Shown here: positions 17,842-26,295 of the stretch, one piece after another
How positions within the stretch are numbered: the first letter of the stretch is position 1
How the letters are laid out: each line of letters begins with the position of its first letter
From: JADLGL01 sp963823045
Lineage (GTDB): Bacteria; Pseudomonadota; Alphaproteobacteria; Rhizobiales; Kaistiaceae
Reading direction: 5' to 3'
Assembly: GCA_963823045.1 (NCBI GenBank)
Contig: CAWGKA010000005.1
Location: 1 to 64,000 of the forward strand
DNA length: 64,000 nt
Position numbers and translations under genes: made by a program
Notes under the pieces: generated by a model
What the model saw: the letters and a program-made list of their open reading frames with translations, nothing else
What the model was told of the DNA's origin: nothing
The model's database searches: none

Positions 17842-18750
17842 CTAGGGTCCAGCCCCACCGATTGACGGCTCGCGGGCGAAGCTTCCCCGCGCGAGCCTGT
17901 GTTCGCGATAGAAGGTATAACCGCCGCTGCCAATAATGAGAGCCGCGCCCAGCAAAGTCAGTAAATCAGGCCGGCTTCCCCATATCAGCAGTTCAAGCAA
18001 GATCGCCCACACCACGTTGGTGTAGTTGAACGGCGCGGTAACGCTCACCGGCGCCGTCCGCAGGGCGATGATGATGAACCAGTGGCCGACGATAAGGCAA
18101 ATCCCGGCCCCCGCTGTCTCCGCAATATAGGCCGCTCCCGGCCAGACCCAGTCCTCGATCGCGGCCATCGCACCGCCGGCCAACATTTCGAGGAAGACGG
18201 CGACGCCAACCACCAGCAAATGCGGGACGGCGTGTGACAGGCGGTTGGTCGAGACGTCGCGGAGGACGATGAAGAGCACCGCGACAAAGGCCAGAAGCGA
18301 ATAGGGATTGAAGCCATCGAGGCCGGGCCGGATCACGATCAGCACGCCCGAAAGGCCAACGCCGACCGCCAGCCAGCGGCGCCAACCGACATGCTCACGC
18401 AGGAACAGCGCTGCGGCCGCCGTGACGACAAGCGGTATGGTCTGAAGCACGATGGCGCCGCTGGACAGCGGTATGTGGGCAAGCGCCGTCAAATAGATCA
18501 CCGTGCCGCCGACGTCGCCGATATTGCGCCAGACGAGGGCCGGATCGCGGAGGGTCCGCCATTGCCGCAACTGCCCGGAAGCAACGAGAGCGGCGAGGAC
18601 GATGATCGAGGCGAATATGCCCCGCAGGAAGATCACCTCGCCGATCGGCATCGCCTCGGCGGCCAGCTTCACCTGCGTGTCGTTGGTGACGAAACCGAAC
18701 ATCGACAGGCACATCGCGGCGATGCCGAGCAGTATGTGACGTCGTGACAT
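17842..18750 (-). CDS. DMT-superfamily permease (EamA type)
   Basis: 302-residue membrane protein with about ten hydrophobic segments arranged as two EamA repeats, for example ILLGIAAMCLSMFGF, GEVIFLRGIFASIIVLAAL and, in the second half, WAILLELLIWGSRPDLLTLLGAALIIGSGG. EamA members move metabolites, commonly amino acids or related compounds, out of or into the cell; the substrate cannot be told here. ATG 18750 is clear and the frame intact. It is divergent from the DUF971 gene at 18866. Confidence 0.88.
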   Translation of the reverse strand: MSRRHILLGIAAMCLSMFGFVTNDTQVKLAAEAMPIGEVIFLRGIFASIIVLAALVASGQLRQWRTLRDPALVWRNIGDVGGTVIYLTALAHIPLSSGAIVLQTIPLVVTAAAALFLREHVGWRRWLAVGVGLSGVLIVIRPGLDGFNPYSLLAFVAVLFIVLRDVSTNRLSHAVPHLLVVGVAVFLEMLAGGAMAAIEDWVWPGAAYIAETAGAGICLIVGHWFIIIALRTAPVSVTAPFNYTNVVWAILLELLIWGSRPDLLTLLGAALIIGSGGYTFYREHRLARGSFAREPSIGGAGP

Positions 18751-18865
18751 GGCCTGTTCGGCCTCTCGCGGTGATCAGGCCGCTTGGCGCTACGTGGCCG
18801 CGCGTGCGGCGTCAATGGCGCGCGGAGGCTTTGACGCGAGGGGGCGATTTGGGCCAGTTGGGGCA

Positions 18866-19231
18866 ATGACAAGTGAAAAGACGCCCTGGCCGACCGAACT
18901 CCGGCTCGCCAAAGACAAACGGACGTTGACGATCGGCTTCGACGATGGCCGGAGTTTCGCCTTCCCCGCGGAGTTCCTGCGCGTCCACAGCCCTTCGGCC
19001 GAGGTGCAGGGCCATAGCCCGGCGCAGCGCCAGACCGTTCCCGGCAAGCGCGAGGTCGGAATCGCCGCGGTCGACCCGGTCGGCAATTACGCCGTCCGCA
19101 TCACCTTCGACGACGGCCACAACACCGGCTTGTTCAGTTGGGACTATTTCCTGACGCTCGGCGCCAATCAGGACGCGCTGTGGGCCACCTATCTCAGCGA
19201 CCTCGCCGCCAAGGGCCTCGGCCGGGACTGA
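18866..19231 (+). CDS. DUF971 (gamma-butyrobetaine hydroxylase-like N-terminal) protein
   Basis: 121-aa protein beginning MTSEKTPWPTELRLAKDKRTL. The family hallmark FDDGRSFAFPAEFLRVHSPSAEVQGH is followed by VDPVGNYAVRITFDDGHNTGLFSWDYFLTLG, which covers the whole DUF971 fold. The domain binds a metal or iron-sulfur species in some relatives and is found alone in many proteobacteria, often near Fe-S assembly genes. ATG 18866 is chosen because residues of the longer frame upstream look non-conserved. Biochemical role unknown. Confidence 0.85.
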   Translation: MTSEKTPWPTELRLAKDKRTLTIGFDDGRSFAFPAEFLRVHSPSAEVQGHSPAQRQTVPGKREVGIAAVDPVGNYAVRITFDDGHNTGLFSWDYFLTLGANQDALWATYLSDLAAKGLGRD

Positions 19232-19232
19232 G

Positions 19233-20021
19233 CTAGTTGAAGCGGTAGGCGTCCATCGACAGGGCGCCATATTCGATCGAAGCGTGGATACGCTCGCCCT
19301 TGGCCCCCTCGCCCGCCGCCCCCAACGCCACGAAGAACGGCAGGAAGTGGTCGTCGGCCGGATGGGCGCGCGTCGCTTCCGGAGCTTCGGCAACATAGTC
19401 GACGAGGGCATCGACATCGCCCGCCGCCGCCTTGTCGGCGATCCAATCGGTGAAGGTTGTGACCCACTCCGCAGGCGGCGCGTCGATCGGCTTCATGCCG
19501 CCGCGGAAGAGTTCCTGGAAGTTGTGGGTCATCGCGCCTGTGCCGATGACCATTACCCCCTCGTCCCGCAACGGCGCCAGTGCACGGCCAAGCGCCAGAT
19601 GGAACCCCGCGTTCTGCATCGGCTCAATCGAGAGCTGAACGATGGGGACGGAAGCATCCGGCCACATCAGGGACATCGGCACCCAGGTGCCGTGATCGAA
19701 GCCACGCTCGGCGACAAGATGCACCGGCAGGCCGGCGGTACGGACCAACTCGGCAATTTCGGCGGCAACCGTCGGCTCGCCCGGCGCCGGGTAGTCAATG
19801 CGATAGAGCTCGTCCGGGAAGCCGCCAAAATCGTAGATCATCGCCGGATGCGGGTCGGCAACGACAACCGGCTCGCGCGCCGGAAAATGCGGTGAGGCGA
19901 CGACGACGGCGCGCGGGCGTCCGATCTCGGCGCCGAGGTCGCGAAGGAATGACTGCGCCGGCGACTTGGTCAGCGCCAGCATCGGCGAGCCGTGCGAAAT
20001 GAAGAAGGTCGGAAGTGTCAT
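19233..20021 (-). CDS. Class III extradiol dioxygenase, DODA/YgiD type
   Basis: 263-residue LigB-like protein resembling 4,5-DOPA extradiol dioxygenases and bacterial YgiD. Candidate metal-ligand histidines are in ISHGSPMLAL, SPHFPAREP, FDHGTWVPMSLMWP and the later GTGAMTHNFQELF. The substrate is unknown; in the YgiD group it is a catechol. ATG 20021 gives the conserved MTLPTFFISHGSP start. It is convergent with the DUF971 gene, whose stop is 1 bp away, and follows the DAHP synthase on the same strand with a 42-bp gap. Frame intact. Confidence 0.9.
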   Translation of the reverse strand: MTLPTFFISHGSPMLALTKSPAQSFLRDLGAEIGRPRAVVVASPHFPAREPVVVADPHPAMIYDFGGFPDELYRIDYPAPGEPTVAAEIAELVRTAGLPVHLVAERGFDHGTWVPMSLMWPDASVPIVQLSIEPMQNAGFHLALGRALAPLRDEGVMVIGTGAMTHNFQELFRGGMKPIDAPPAEWVTTFTDWIADKAAAGDVDALVDYVAEAPEATRAHPADDHFLPFFVALGAAGEGAKGERIHASIEYGALSMDAYRFN

Positions 20022-20063
20022 CGGCCTCAAATGCACATGGCCGCCTCGCCGTTCAAGCGGCTG

Positions 20064-21443
20064 TCAGGCGGTGCCTGCAATGCGTTGGCCGTTGGGCTGG
20101 CGGCCGCGGCGCAGAAGCTCGGACACGAGGAACGACAGCTCCAGCGCCTGATCGGCATTGAGGCGCGGGTCGCAATGCGTGTGGTAGCGGCTGGAGAGAT
20201 CGGCGGCCGAGACGGCGCGCGCGCCGCCGACGCATTCGGTGACGTTGGAGCCGGTCATCTCGATATGGATGCCGCCCGGATGCGTCCCTTCGGCGCGGTG
20301 GACGGCGAAGAAACTCTCAACCTCACGCAGGATGAGGTCGAAGGGCCGCGTCTTGTAGCCGTTCACCTTCACCGTGTTGCCGTGCATCGGGTCCGACGCC
20401 CAGGCGACATTGCGGCCTTCGCGCGCGATGGCGCGCACCAGCTTGGGCAAATGCGAATCGACCTTGTCGGCGCCGTAACGGCAGATCAGCGTGAGGCGGC
20501 CCGGCTCGTTGTTCGGGTCGAGCAGGTCGATGAGGCGCAGCGCCTCGTCGGTATCCAGCGACGGGCCGCATTTCAGACCGAGCGGGTTCTGAACGCCGCG
20601 GCAATACTCGATATGGGCGTGATCGGCCTGCCGCGTGCGATCGCCGATCCACAGCATGTGGCCCGAGGTCGCGTACCATTCGCCGGTCGTCGAATCGACG
20701 CGCGTCAGCGACTCCTCGTAGCCGAGAAGCAACGCCTCGTGGCTGGTGTAGAAATCGGTCGTCTGCAGCGTCGGCGTCGTCTGCGGATTGATGCCGCAGG
20801 CGCGCATGAAGGCGATCGCCTCGGAAATCCGGTCGGCAACCTCCTGATAGTGATGGCTCTGCGGGCTGTCCTTGACGAAGCCGAGCATCCACTGATGCAC
20901 GTGCTCAAGATTGGCGTAGCCGCCCTGGGCGAAGGCGCGCAGGAGGTTCAGCGTCGCCGCCGACTGGCGGTACGCCATCTCCAGGCGCGCCGGATCGGGC
21001 AGGCGCGAGGCCTCGTCGAAGTCGATGCCATTGACGATATCGCCGCGATAAGCCGGGAGGGCGGTCTCGCCCTTCCGTTCCATCGGGTCGCTGCGCGGCT
21101 TGGCGAACTGGCCGGCGATACGGCCGACCTTCACCACCGGCATCGCGCCGGCATAGGTCATCACCACCGACATCTGCAGGAACAGGCGGAATAGGTCGCG
21201 GATGGTGTCCGCGCCGTGCTCGGCAAAGCTCTCGGCGCAATCGCCGCCCTGGAGAAGGAAGGCTTCACCCTTAGCCACACGCGCAAGCGCTGCCTTCAGC
21301 TTGCGCGCCTCGCCTGCAAAAACGAGCGGCGGATAGGTCGCAAGCCGGCCCTCAACGTCGCGAAGCGCAGCCGGATCGGGGTAGGCCGGAGCCTGCTCGA
21401 TCGGCCGCGAACGCCAGCTGTCCGGGGTCCACGCCTTAGCCAT
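20064..21443 (-). CDS. 3-Deoxy-7-phosphoheptulonate synthase, class II
   Basis: First enzyme of the shikimate pathway (phosphoenolpyruvate plus erythrose 4-phosphate). The 459-residue class II (plant/mycobacterial type) sequence shows LLQGGDCAESF with the metal-binding Cys, KVGRIAGQFAKPRSDP, and ATSGHMLWIGDRTRQ. Class II enzymes are usual in rhizobia. ATG 21443 starts MAKAWTPDSWRSRP. The frame is intact across 1.4 kb. Regulation cannot be read from the sequence; rhizobial relatives are regulated by aromatic amino acids. Confidence 0.95.
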   Translation of the reverse strand: MAKAWTPDSWRSRPIEQAPAYPDPAALRDVEGRLATYPPLVFAGEARKLKAALARVAKGEAFLLQGGDCAESFAEHGADTIRDLFRLFLQMSVVMTYAGAMPVVKVGRIAGQFAKPRSDPMERKGETALPAYRGDIVNGIDFDEASRLPDPARLEMAYRQSAATLNLLRAFAQGGYANLEHVHQWMLGFVKDSPQSHHYQEVADRISEAIAFMRACGINPQTTPTLQTTDFYTSHEALLLGYEESLTRVDSTTGEWYATSGHMLWIGDRTRQADHAHIEYCRGVQNPLGLKCGPSLDTDEALRLIDLLDPNNEPGRLTLICRYGADKVDSHLPKLVRAIAREGRNVAWASDPMHGNTVKVNGYKTRPFDLILREVESFFAVHRAEGTHPGGIHIEMTGSNVTECVGGARAVSAADLSSRYHTHCDPRLNADQALELSFLVSELLRRGRQPNGQRIAGTA

Positions 21444-21522
21444 TTCACCAACTCCAAAAAGGCAGCGCCCCGCCGGGCCCGCCTATCGGTGGCGTTGATA
21501 TATAGCCGGGCGCGTTAAGAAG

Positions 21523-21846
21523 CTACCTCCCGCCGGGCCAGGAATCGCCGCCGCCTTGGGCCGGCTGGCCGGGCTGCGGGATCTTCATGCCCATACGGTC
21601 CATCATGCCGGTCAGCTGCTTGATCATCTCCATCGCCGCCGGGACCGACATCATCAGCCGGGTGGTGACATAGACCTTTGGCAGCTTGCCTTCCTTCGGC
21701 ATGTCACCCATGCGCTCCGGCACCATGCGGGCGCTGCCGAGCGTGATGGCGATCGCGCTGCCGTCAAAGCCGCCGGAAACAAACTGGTTGGCATACATCT
21801 CCGGGACGCCCGGAATTTCTACGATTTCATACTGTCCATCAGCCAC
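21523..21846 (-). CDS. Hypothetical protein (107 aa), perhaps DUF3467-like
   Basis: An intact small soluble protein with two visible parts: a beta-rich N-terminal half (YEIVEIPGVPEMYANQFVSGGFDGSAI) and a Met-rich helix (LMMSVPAAMEMIKQLTGMMDRMGM), ending in a Gly/Pro/Gln tail (PQPGQPAQGGGDSWPG). The layout (short strands, then a PxxAKxL-like helix) recalls DUF3467, but I am not sure. It has no signal sequence. It lies between gor and the DAHP synthase on the same strand, 66 bp downstream of gor. Confidence 0.6.
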   Translation of the reverse strand: MADGQYEIVEIPGVPEMYANQFVSGGFDGSAIAITLGSARMVPERMGDMPKEGKLPKVYVTTRLMMSVPAAMEMIKQLTGMMDRMGMKIPQPGQPAQGGGDSWPGGR

Positions 21847-21912
21847 GGGCTGTTCTCCCCTTCATTGGTTGGTTGGTTTGCTTTCTGACCTGACTAACGC
21901 CGCTCGGCAACC

Positions 21913-23292
21913 TTATTCGGCCGCCTGGCGGCGGTAGCGCTCGGTAGGTTCGCGCATGGTTACGAGTTCCTCGGCGGCCGTTGGATGGAGGGCCAGGGTG
22001 GCGTCAATGTCCGCCTTTGTTGCCCCCATTTTCACTGCGATCGCAACCATCTGGATCAGTTCGGCGGCGTTCGGGCCGAGGAAATGGCAGCCAAGCACGC
22101 GGCCAGTATCGCCATCGACGATGAGCTTCATCAGCATCTTCTCGTCTCGGCCGGCGAATTGGCTGCGCATCGGTTTGAACGATCGGGCGTAAATATCGAG
22201 TGCATCGAAATGCTCGCGCGCGACCTCCTCGCTGAGGCCGACGCTGCCGATCTCTGGCACGCCGAAGACCGCATGCGGAACGTTTTCATGATCGACGATC
22301 TCGCCGCCATCGCCGAAGAGATGATCGGCAAGGCTGTGGCCTTCGCGGATGGCGACCGGCGTCAGATTGATGCGATTGGTGACGTCGCCGATGGCGTAGA
22401 TATTCGGGACGGAGCTCTGCGAGCGCTCGTCAACGCGGATGGCGCCGTCCTCGTCGAGGGATACTCCGACCTCCTCGAGACCGATCCCACTCGTGTTGGG
22501 CGAGCGACCGATAGCGAGGAGAACCTTGTCGACGACGATTTCGCGGCCGGCCTTGGTGCGCGCAGTGAGGCGGTCCCCGTCCTTGTCGATGGCTGCGAGT
22601 TCGTCATCGAGAATGATGTCGATGCCGCGGGCGATCATCGCCTGACGCATCGCCGCACTGACGTCTCCATCGAAGGAACGCAGAACCTCGTTGCCGCGAT
22701 GCAGGAGTGTCGTGGCGACCCCCAGACCTGACAGGATGCTGGCGAACTCGATGGCGACATAGCCGGCGCCGACGATGAGGACGCGTTCCGGCAGATCCTC
22801 CATTTCGAACATCGCCTCCGACGTGACGGCGTGTTCAATGCCCGGCAGATCAGTGACGACGTTTGGGTGGCCGCCGGTGGCGACGATGATGTTGCGTGCC
22901 GTTATTTGCCGGCCATTATCGACAAGACGCAGCCGGTCCGGCGCTTCGATCACCGCACGCTCGCGGAAGATCGTCACGCCCGCATTGTCCAGTCCGCGGA
23001 CATAGGCCTCACTCAGCCGGTCGACCTCGCGGTGCAGGTTGGCGGCGAATGCCTTCCAGTCGAAGCGGGCGCTCTCGACCGTCCAGCCGAAATTGACGCC
23101 GTCTTCGAATTCATCGCGAAAACGCGACGCCGTCACCATCAGCTTCTTCGGCACGCAGCCGCGGATGACGCAGGTGCCGCCCACGCGGTCTTCTTCGGCG
23201 AGCGCGACCCTGGCGCCGTGGCGCGCGGCGATGCGGGCGGCGCGCACGCCGCCCGAGCCTCCGCCGATGACGAAGAGATCAAACTCCGTCAC
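21913..23292 (-). CDS. gor: Glutathione-disulfide reductase
   Basis: Flavoprotein that keeps glutathione reduced with NADPH. Seen in order: FAD-binding GGGSGGVRAARIAARHG, the redox disulfide CVIRGC in GGTCVIRGCVPKKLM, the NAD(P) domain VGAGYVAIEFASILSGLGV, and the C-terminal HPTAAEE with the catalytic His-Glu pair. The 459-aa length is standard and the frame is intact. It fits a glutathione theme with the ATM1-type exporter and the two GFA proteins, though they are not in one operon. Confidence 0.95.
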   Translation of the reverse strand: MTEFDLFVIGGGSGGVRAARIAARHGARVALAEEDRVGGTCVIRGCVPKKLMVTASRFRDEFEDGVNFGWTVESARFDWKAFAANLHREVDRLSEAYVRGLDNAGVTIFRERAVIEAPDRLRLVDNGRQITARNIIVATGGHPNVVTDLPGIEHAVTSEAMFEMEDLPERVLIVGAGYVAIEFASILSGLGVATTLLHRGNEVLRSFDGDVSAAMRQAMIARGIDIILDDELAAIDKDGDRLTARTKAGREIVVDKVLLAIGRSPNTSGIGLEEVGVSLDEDGAIRVDERSQSSVPNIYAIGDVTNRINLTPVAIREGHSLADHLFGDGGEIVDHENVPHAVFGVPEIGSVGLSEEVAREHFDALDIYARSFKPMRSQFAGRDEKMLMKLIVDGDTGRVLGCHFLGPNAAELIQMVAIAVKMGATKADIDATLALHPTAAEELVTMREPTERYRRQAAE

Positions 23293-23320
23293 TTTCGCCC
23301 CCGCCCGGTTCCTGCAGAGC

Positions 23321-23842
23321 CTAGAAGTTTATGCCCTGCTGCTGGAAGGCGAGGATCGCCCGGTCCCGCATCTCACTGCCCAGCCGCTGATACCAAGCCT
23401 GGAAGGCCTGCTGCGTGTCGGCTTGAAGCTGCGCGTTCAGATTGCTGAGCTTGAGACCGACCGGGCTCGTGTAGAAAGCCGTGATCTGATTGAGCTCGTC
23501 CTCAGTGAAGGCGAGCGCCCAGACGCGGGCGACGTCGTTGTTGAGGTCGAGGCGCCGGACGACGAGTTCGCTGGCGACCTGGGCCACGACGGGGCCGATC
23601 TGTTGATAGAGGTCCGGCCGACGCTGCATCAGAAAGGTCTGGACCTGCTCTGCGATGTCGGGGATGGCGTTGTTGTAGTCGGCGTCGATGCCAACGGCGT
23701 GAACGGCGCGCCAGGCGGCCTGCAGGTGGGAATCGGTGATCTCCGGCCCGCCGGCGGCGGCATCCTGCGCAGCGACCTGCACGGGTGAAACGGCAACAAA
23801 GGCAATGAGCACAAGGCCCATCAGCGCCCGAACTCTGTTCAT
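23321..23842 (-). CDS. Secreted DUF2059 protein
   Basis: 173-aa protein with a cleavable signal (MNRVRALMGLVLIAFVAVSPVQVAAQD). The mature part contains FTEDELNQITAFYTSPVGLKL, the core of DUF2059, plus long helices around it. DUF2059 proteins are periplasmic with no established function. It lies between rpiA (18 bp upstream) and gor (28 bp downstream) on the same strand, so all three may be co-transcribed. Frame intact. Confidence 0.87.
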   Translation of the reverse strand: MNRVRALMGLVLIAFVAVSPVQVAAQDAAAGGPEITDSHLQAAWRAVHAVGIDADYNNAIPDIAEQVQTFLMQRRPDLYQQIGPVVAQVASELVVRRLDLNNDVARVWALAFTEDELNQITAFYTSPVGLKLSNLNAQLQADTQQAFQAWYQRLGSEMRDRAILAFQQQGINF

Positions 23843-23860
23843 GGGGTGTCTCCTTAGGGG

Positions 23861-24592
23861 TTATGCGGCGGTCAGCCTTGTGACTCCCTCGGGACCAGCG
23901 ATCATCGCTTCGCTGGCGATACCGAGAAAAAGGCCATGTTCGACGACGCCGGGAATTGTGTTGAGCCCGGCAGCCAAAGCCTCAGCGTCGGCAATCTTGC
24001 CGAAAGAGGCGTCGAGGATGAAATGCCCCCCATCCGTCAGATACGGCTTGTCGCCAGCGCCCGGACGGAGCGTGATCGGGCCGGCGAGGCCGAGCCGGTC
24101 GGTCAGCTTCTCGACGGCGATGCGCGTCGCGCCAAGGCCAAACGGGACAACCTCGATCGGCAAGGGAAAGGCGCCGATCGTCTCGACCAGTTTGGAATTG
24201 TCGGCAATGACGATCATCCGCGCGGAAGCGGTCGCAACGATCTTCTCACGCAGAAGTGCGCCCCCACCGCCCTTCACGAGCCGGAGCTGTGCATCCAGTT
24301 CGTCGGCGCCGTCGATGGTGATGTCGAGCGCCGGCTGCTCCTCGAGGGTCGTCAGCGAAATGCCCAGGTCGCCGGCCAGCTTGGCCGTCCGCTCCGACGT
24401 CGGCACGCCGATAATATTGAGCCCGCCGCGAACGCGCTCGGCCAGAGCCTTGACGAATTCGTCGGCAGTGGAGCCTGTGCCTAGGCCGAGCTTCATGCCG
24501 GGTTCAACCGCCTCAAGGGCGGCGAGAGCGGCGCGGCGCTTGCGGTCATCGGCCTTGGGCGCTGCGGCGCCGGCTTCGTTGTTGCTGTCCAA
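23861..24592 (-). CDS. rpiA: Ribose-5-phosphate isomerase A
   Basis: Pentose phosphate pathway enzyme interconverting ribose 5-phosphate and ribulose 5-phosphate. Motifs LGLGTGSTADEFV, DGADELD (catalytic Asp) and KGGGGALLREKIVA are intact. The 243-aa protein starts at ATG 24592 with a short variable leader (MDSNNEAGAAAPKADDRKRR) before the fold. Head of the leftward rpiA-DUF2059-gor series and divergent from gph with about 175 bp between the assigned starts. Confidence 0.95.
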   Translation of the reverse strand: MDSNNEAGAAAPKADDRKRRAALAALEAVEPGMKLGLGTGSTADEFVKALAERVRGGLNIIGVPTSERTAKLAGDLGISLTTLEEQPALDITIDGADELDAQLRLVKGGGGALLREKIVATASARMIVIADNSKLVETIGAFPLPIEVVPFGLGATRIAVEKLTDRLGLAGPITLRPGAGDKPYLTDGGHFILDASFGKIADAEALAAGLNTIPGVVEHGLFLGIASEAMIAGPEGVTRLTAA

Positions 24593-24766
24593 AATCGCTT
24601 ACCAATCGGCGGTGTTGAGGTCGTTCGGGCGGCTAGTTACCATGGCCTTGGATCGGGCGCCATCATGGCGAGCGCCTTTACTTTTTGGCCGCGCCCGGCC
24701 ATTTCCCATCGCGTCGGCCGCCTTGCGGTAGCCCTCTCATTCACCATTGCCGAACGAGGCGTAATT

Positions 24767-25450
24767 TTGACTTCACCCGAAACTCTGGTCGTCGATCTCG
24801 ACGGTACGCTTGTCGACACGGCGCCCGATCTCATGTCGGCGCTCAATGCGGTCCTGACCCAGCAAGGCTATCCGACCGTCTCGCTGGACAAGGCCAAGGG
24901 CATGATCGGCGCCGGGGCGCGCGCCCTGCTCGAGCGCGGGCTTGCCTTTGTCGGCGCTGACCTGCCGACGGCTGAGGTCGACAAGCTGTTCGACGATTTC
25001 TTCGCGCATTACACGGCTCACATTGCCGACGAGAGCCGCCCCTATCCCGGCGTCGTGGAGGCGATCAAACGGTTCCGCGCCGCCGGCTGGCGGACTGCCG
25101 TGTGCACCAACAAGCTGGAGAACCTGTCGCGGCTCCTCCTCAGCGAATTGAATATCCTCGATCTTTTCGACACGGTCGGCGGCGGGGACAGCTTCAGCGT
25201 CAAGAAGCCCAATCCGGAGCATCTCTTCCTCACGATCGCGGCGGCGGGCGGCGATCCGTCGCGTGCGGTCATGGTCGGCGATTCGGAGACGGACATCGCC
25301 ACCGGCAAGGCGGCCAAGGTGCCGGTGATCGCGGTCGATTTCGGCTACACCACCGTACCGGTCAGCACTTTCGGACCGGACCGCATCATCAGCCATTTCG
25401 ATCAGCTTGATGCCGCGGTGGCCGAACTGCGCGGAGCGGCGGTGAAGTAG
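24767..25450 (+). CDS. gph: Phosphoglycolate phosphatase (HAD superfamily)
   Basis: HAD hydrolase that detoxifies 2-phosphoglycolate. Motif I VVDLDGTLVDTAPD, motif II VCTNK, motif III Lys in FSVKKPNPEH, and motif IV GDSETDI are all present. TTG at 24767 is favoured: GAGG lies about 8 nt upstream and the protein then begins LTSPETLVVDLDGT as in relatives. A longer frame from ATG 24665 adds 34 residues with no similarity to the family. The gene is followed 67 bp later by tRNA-Val. Frame intact. Confidence 0.9.
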   Translation: MTSPETLVVDLDGTLVDTAPDLMSALNAVLTQQGYPTVSLDKAKGMIGAGARALLERGLAFVGADLPTAEVDKLFDDFFAHYTAHIADESRPYPGVVEAIKRFRAAGWRTAVCTNKLENLSRLLLSELNILDLFDTVGGGDSFSVKKPNPEHLFLTIAAAGGDPSRAVMVGDSETDIATGKAAKVPVIAVDFGYTTVPVSTFGPDRIISHFDQLDAAVAELRGAAVK

Positions 25451-25467
25451 ACCTCGCCGCAGTTTCC

Positions 25468-25496
25468 TTGACGGCCTCCGCGGCGGCATTCTAAAT
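25468..25496 (+). promoter_or_regulatory. Sigma-70-like promoter for tRNA-Val
   Basis: TTGACG at 25468-25473 and CTAAAT at 25491-25496 are separated by exactly 17 bp, and the mature tRNA begins 22 bp after the -10 box. The -35 box is near consensus. This is an inference from sequence only. Confidence 0.65.
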
Positions 25497-25517
25497 CCAT
25501 GCGCAAGACCCTGGTGC

Positions 25518-25592
25518 GGGCGGTTAGCTCAGCGGGAGAGCACTCGCTTCACACGCGAGGGGTCACTGGTTCAATCCCAGTACCGCCCACCA
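25518..25592 (+). tRNA. tRNA-Val (anticodon CAC)
   Basis: A full cloverleaf can be folded: acceptor GGGCGGT pairs with ACCGCCC at 25582-25588, the D arm contains TAGCTCAGCGGGAGAGCA, the anticodon stem CTCGC/GCGAG holds the loop TTCACAC with anticodon CAC, and the T arm is CTGGTTCAATCCCAG. The discriminator base is A and CCA is encoded at 25590-25592. The gene sits 67 bp after gph and 21 bp before a secreted protein gene. Confidence 0.96.
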
Positions 25593-25613
25593 CTTGCAGC
25601 GCCGGAGGGACCG

Positions 25614-26243
25614 ATGAGACCCTGGGGAAGGCGACTGGCGGCGGCGTTTGCGGTCGCGCTTGTGCTGGCGGGCAGCGGCGCCCTCGCTCAACCGGCGAAG
25701 ACGCCGCCGGTCACGACGCAGACGGTTGCCGCCGACATCGCCGCCACTACCGACCAGATCGCCGCGCTCGCCAACGCGCCGTCAACGGTTGATGCCGCGC
25801 GCAAGGTCTTTCAGTTGGCGGCCGACGCGCTGGCTGCGGGCGAACTCGATCAGGCCATCGCCCTTGCCGACTTTCTGCATCTGATGGCGGAGGAACTGGC
25901 TGCAGCCTTCGATGTCATCATCGTGCAGCGACCCGACGAACGCTCCGGCGTCTTTCGCATCTACGAGGACGATCCCGAAGCCCGACGCTACTATCTGATC
26001 GTCGAGGCAATCGATGCTGATGGGAACGTCGTTCCGCGCTTCATCGTCAACGAAGAGGATGGCCGGGGCGGCGCGTTCAGCACATGGGCGGTGCGCGTGC
26101 CCGAGGAAATCTACGACTCCGTCCGCGACGACAAGCTGGATGACGGCGTCATCCAGAACGACCGTCTCGGCATCAAGCATGTGGGCGACCTCGGGATCGA
26201 ATGGCTGATGCCAACGCTCGGGGGCATGATCACGGCCTGGTAG
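25614..26243 (+). CDS. Secreted protein, DUF6384-like
   Basis: 209-residue protein with an N-terminal signal (RLAAAFAVALVLAGSGALAQP), a helical Ala-rich region, and a conserved-looking C-terminal domain: FRIYEDDPEARRYYLIVEAIDADGN, FIVNEEDGRGGAFSTWAVRVPEE, RDDKLDDGVIQN and LGGMITAW. From memory this fits DUF6384, a Hyphomicrobiales envelope family without known function, but I cannot check that. Frame intact and closely downstream of the tRNA-Val gene. Confidence 0.75.
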   Translation: MRPWGRRLAAAFAVALVLAGSGALAQPAKTPPVTTQTVAADIAATTDQIAALANAPSTVDAARKVFQLAADALAAGELDQAIALADFLHLMAEELAAAFDVIIVQRPDERSGVFRIYEDDPEARRYYLIVEAIDADGNVVPRFIVNEEDGRGGAFSTWAVRVPEEIYDSVRDDKLDDGVIQNDRLGIKHVGDLGIEWLMPTLGGMITAW

Positions 26244-26295
26244 CGGCCGCTTTGCCGCGTTGGCGTGCAGCGCCCGCGATGGTAGGTTTTCGGAC

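Noticed and set aside
19992..21194. 400-codon open frame on the plus strand
   Set aside because: Mirror of the class II DAHP synthase, which is complete and intact.
24665..24766. 34-codon N-terminal extension of gph from ATG 24665
   Set aside because: It adds residues without family similarity, and the TTG at 24767 has a better RBS and gives the normal start.
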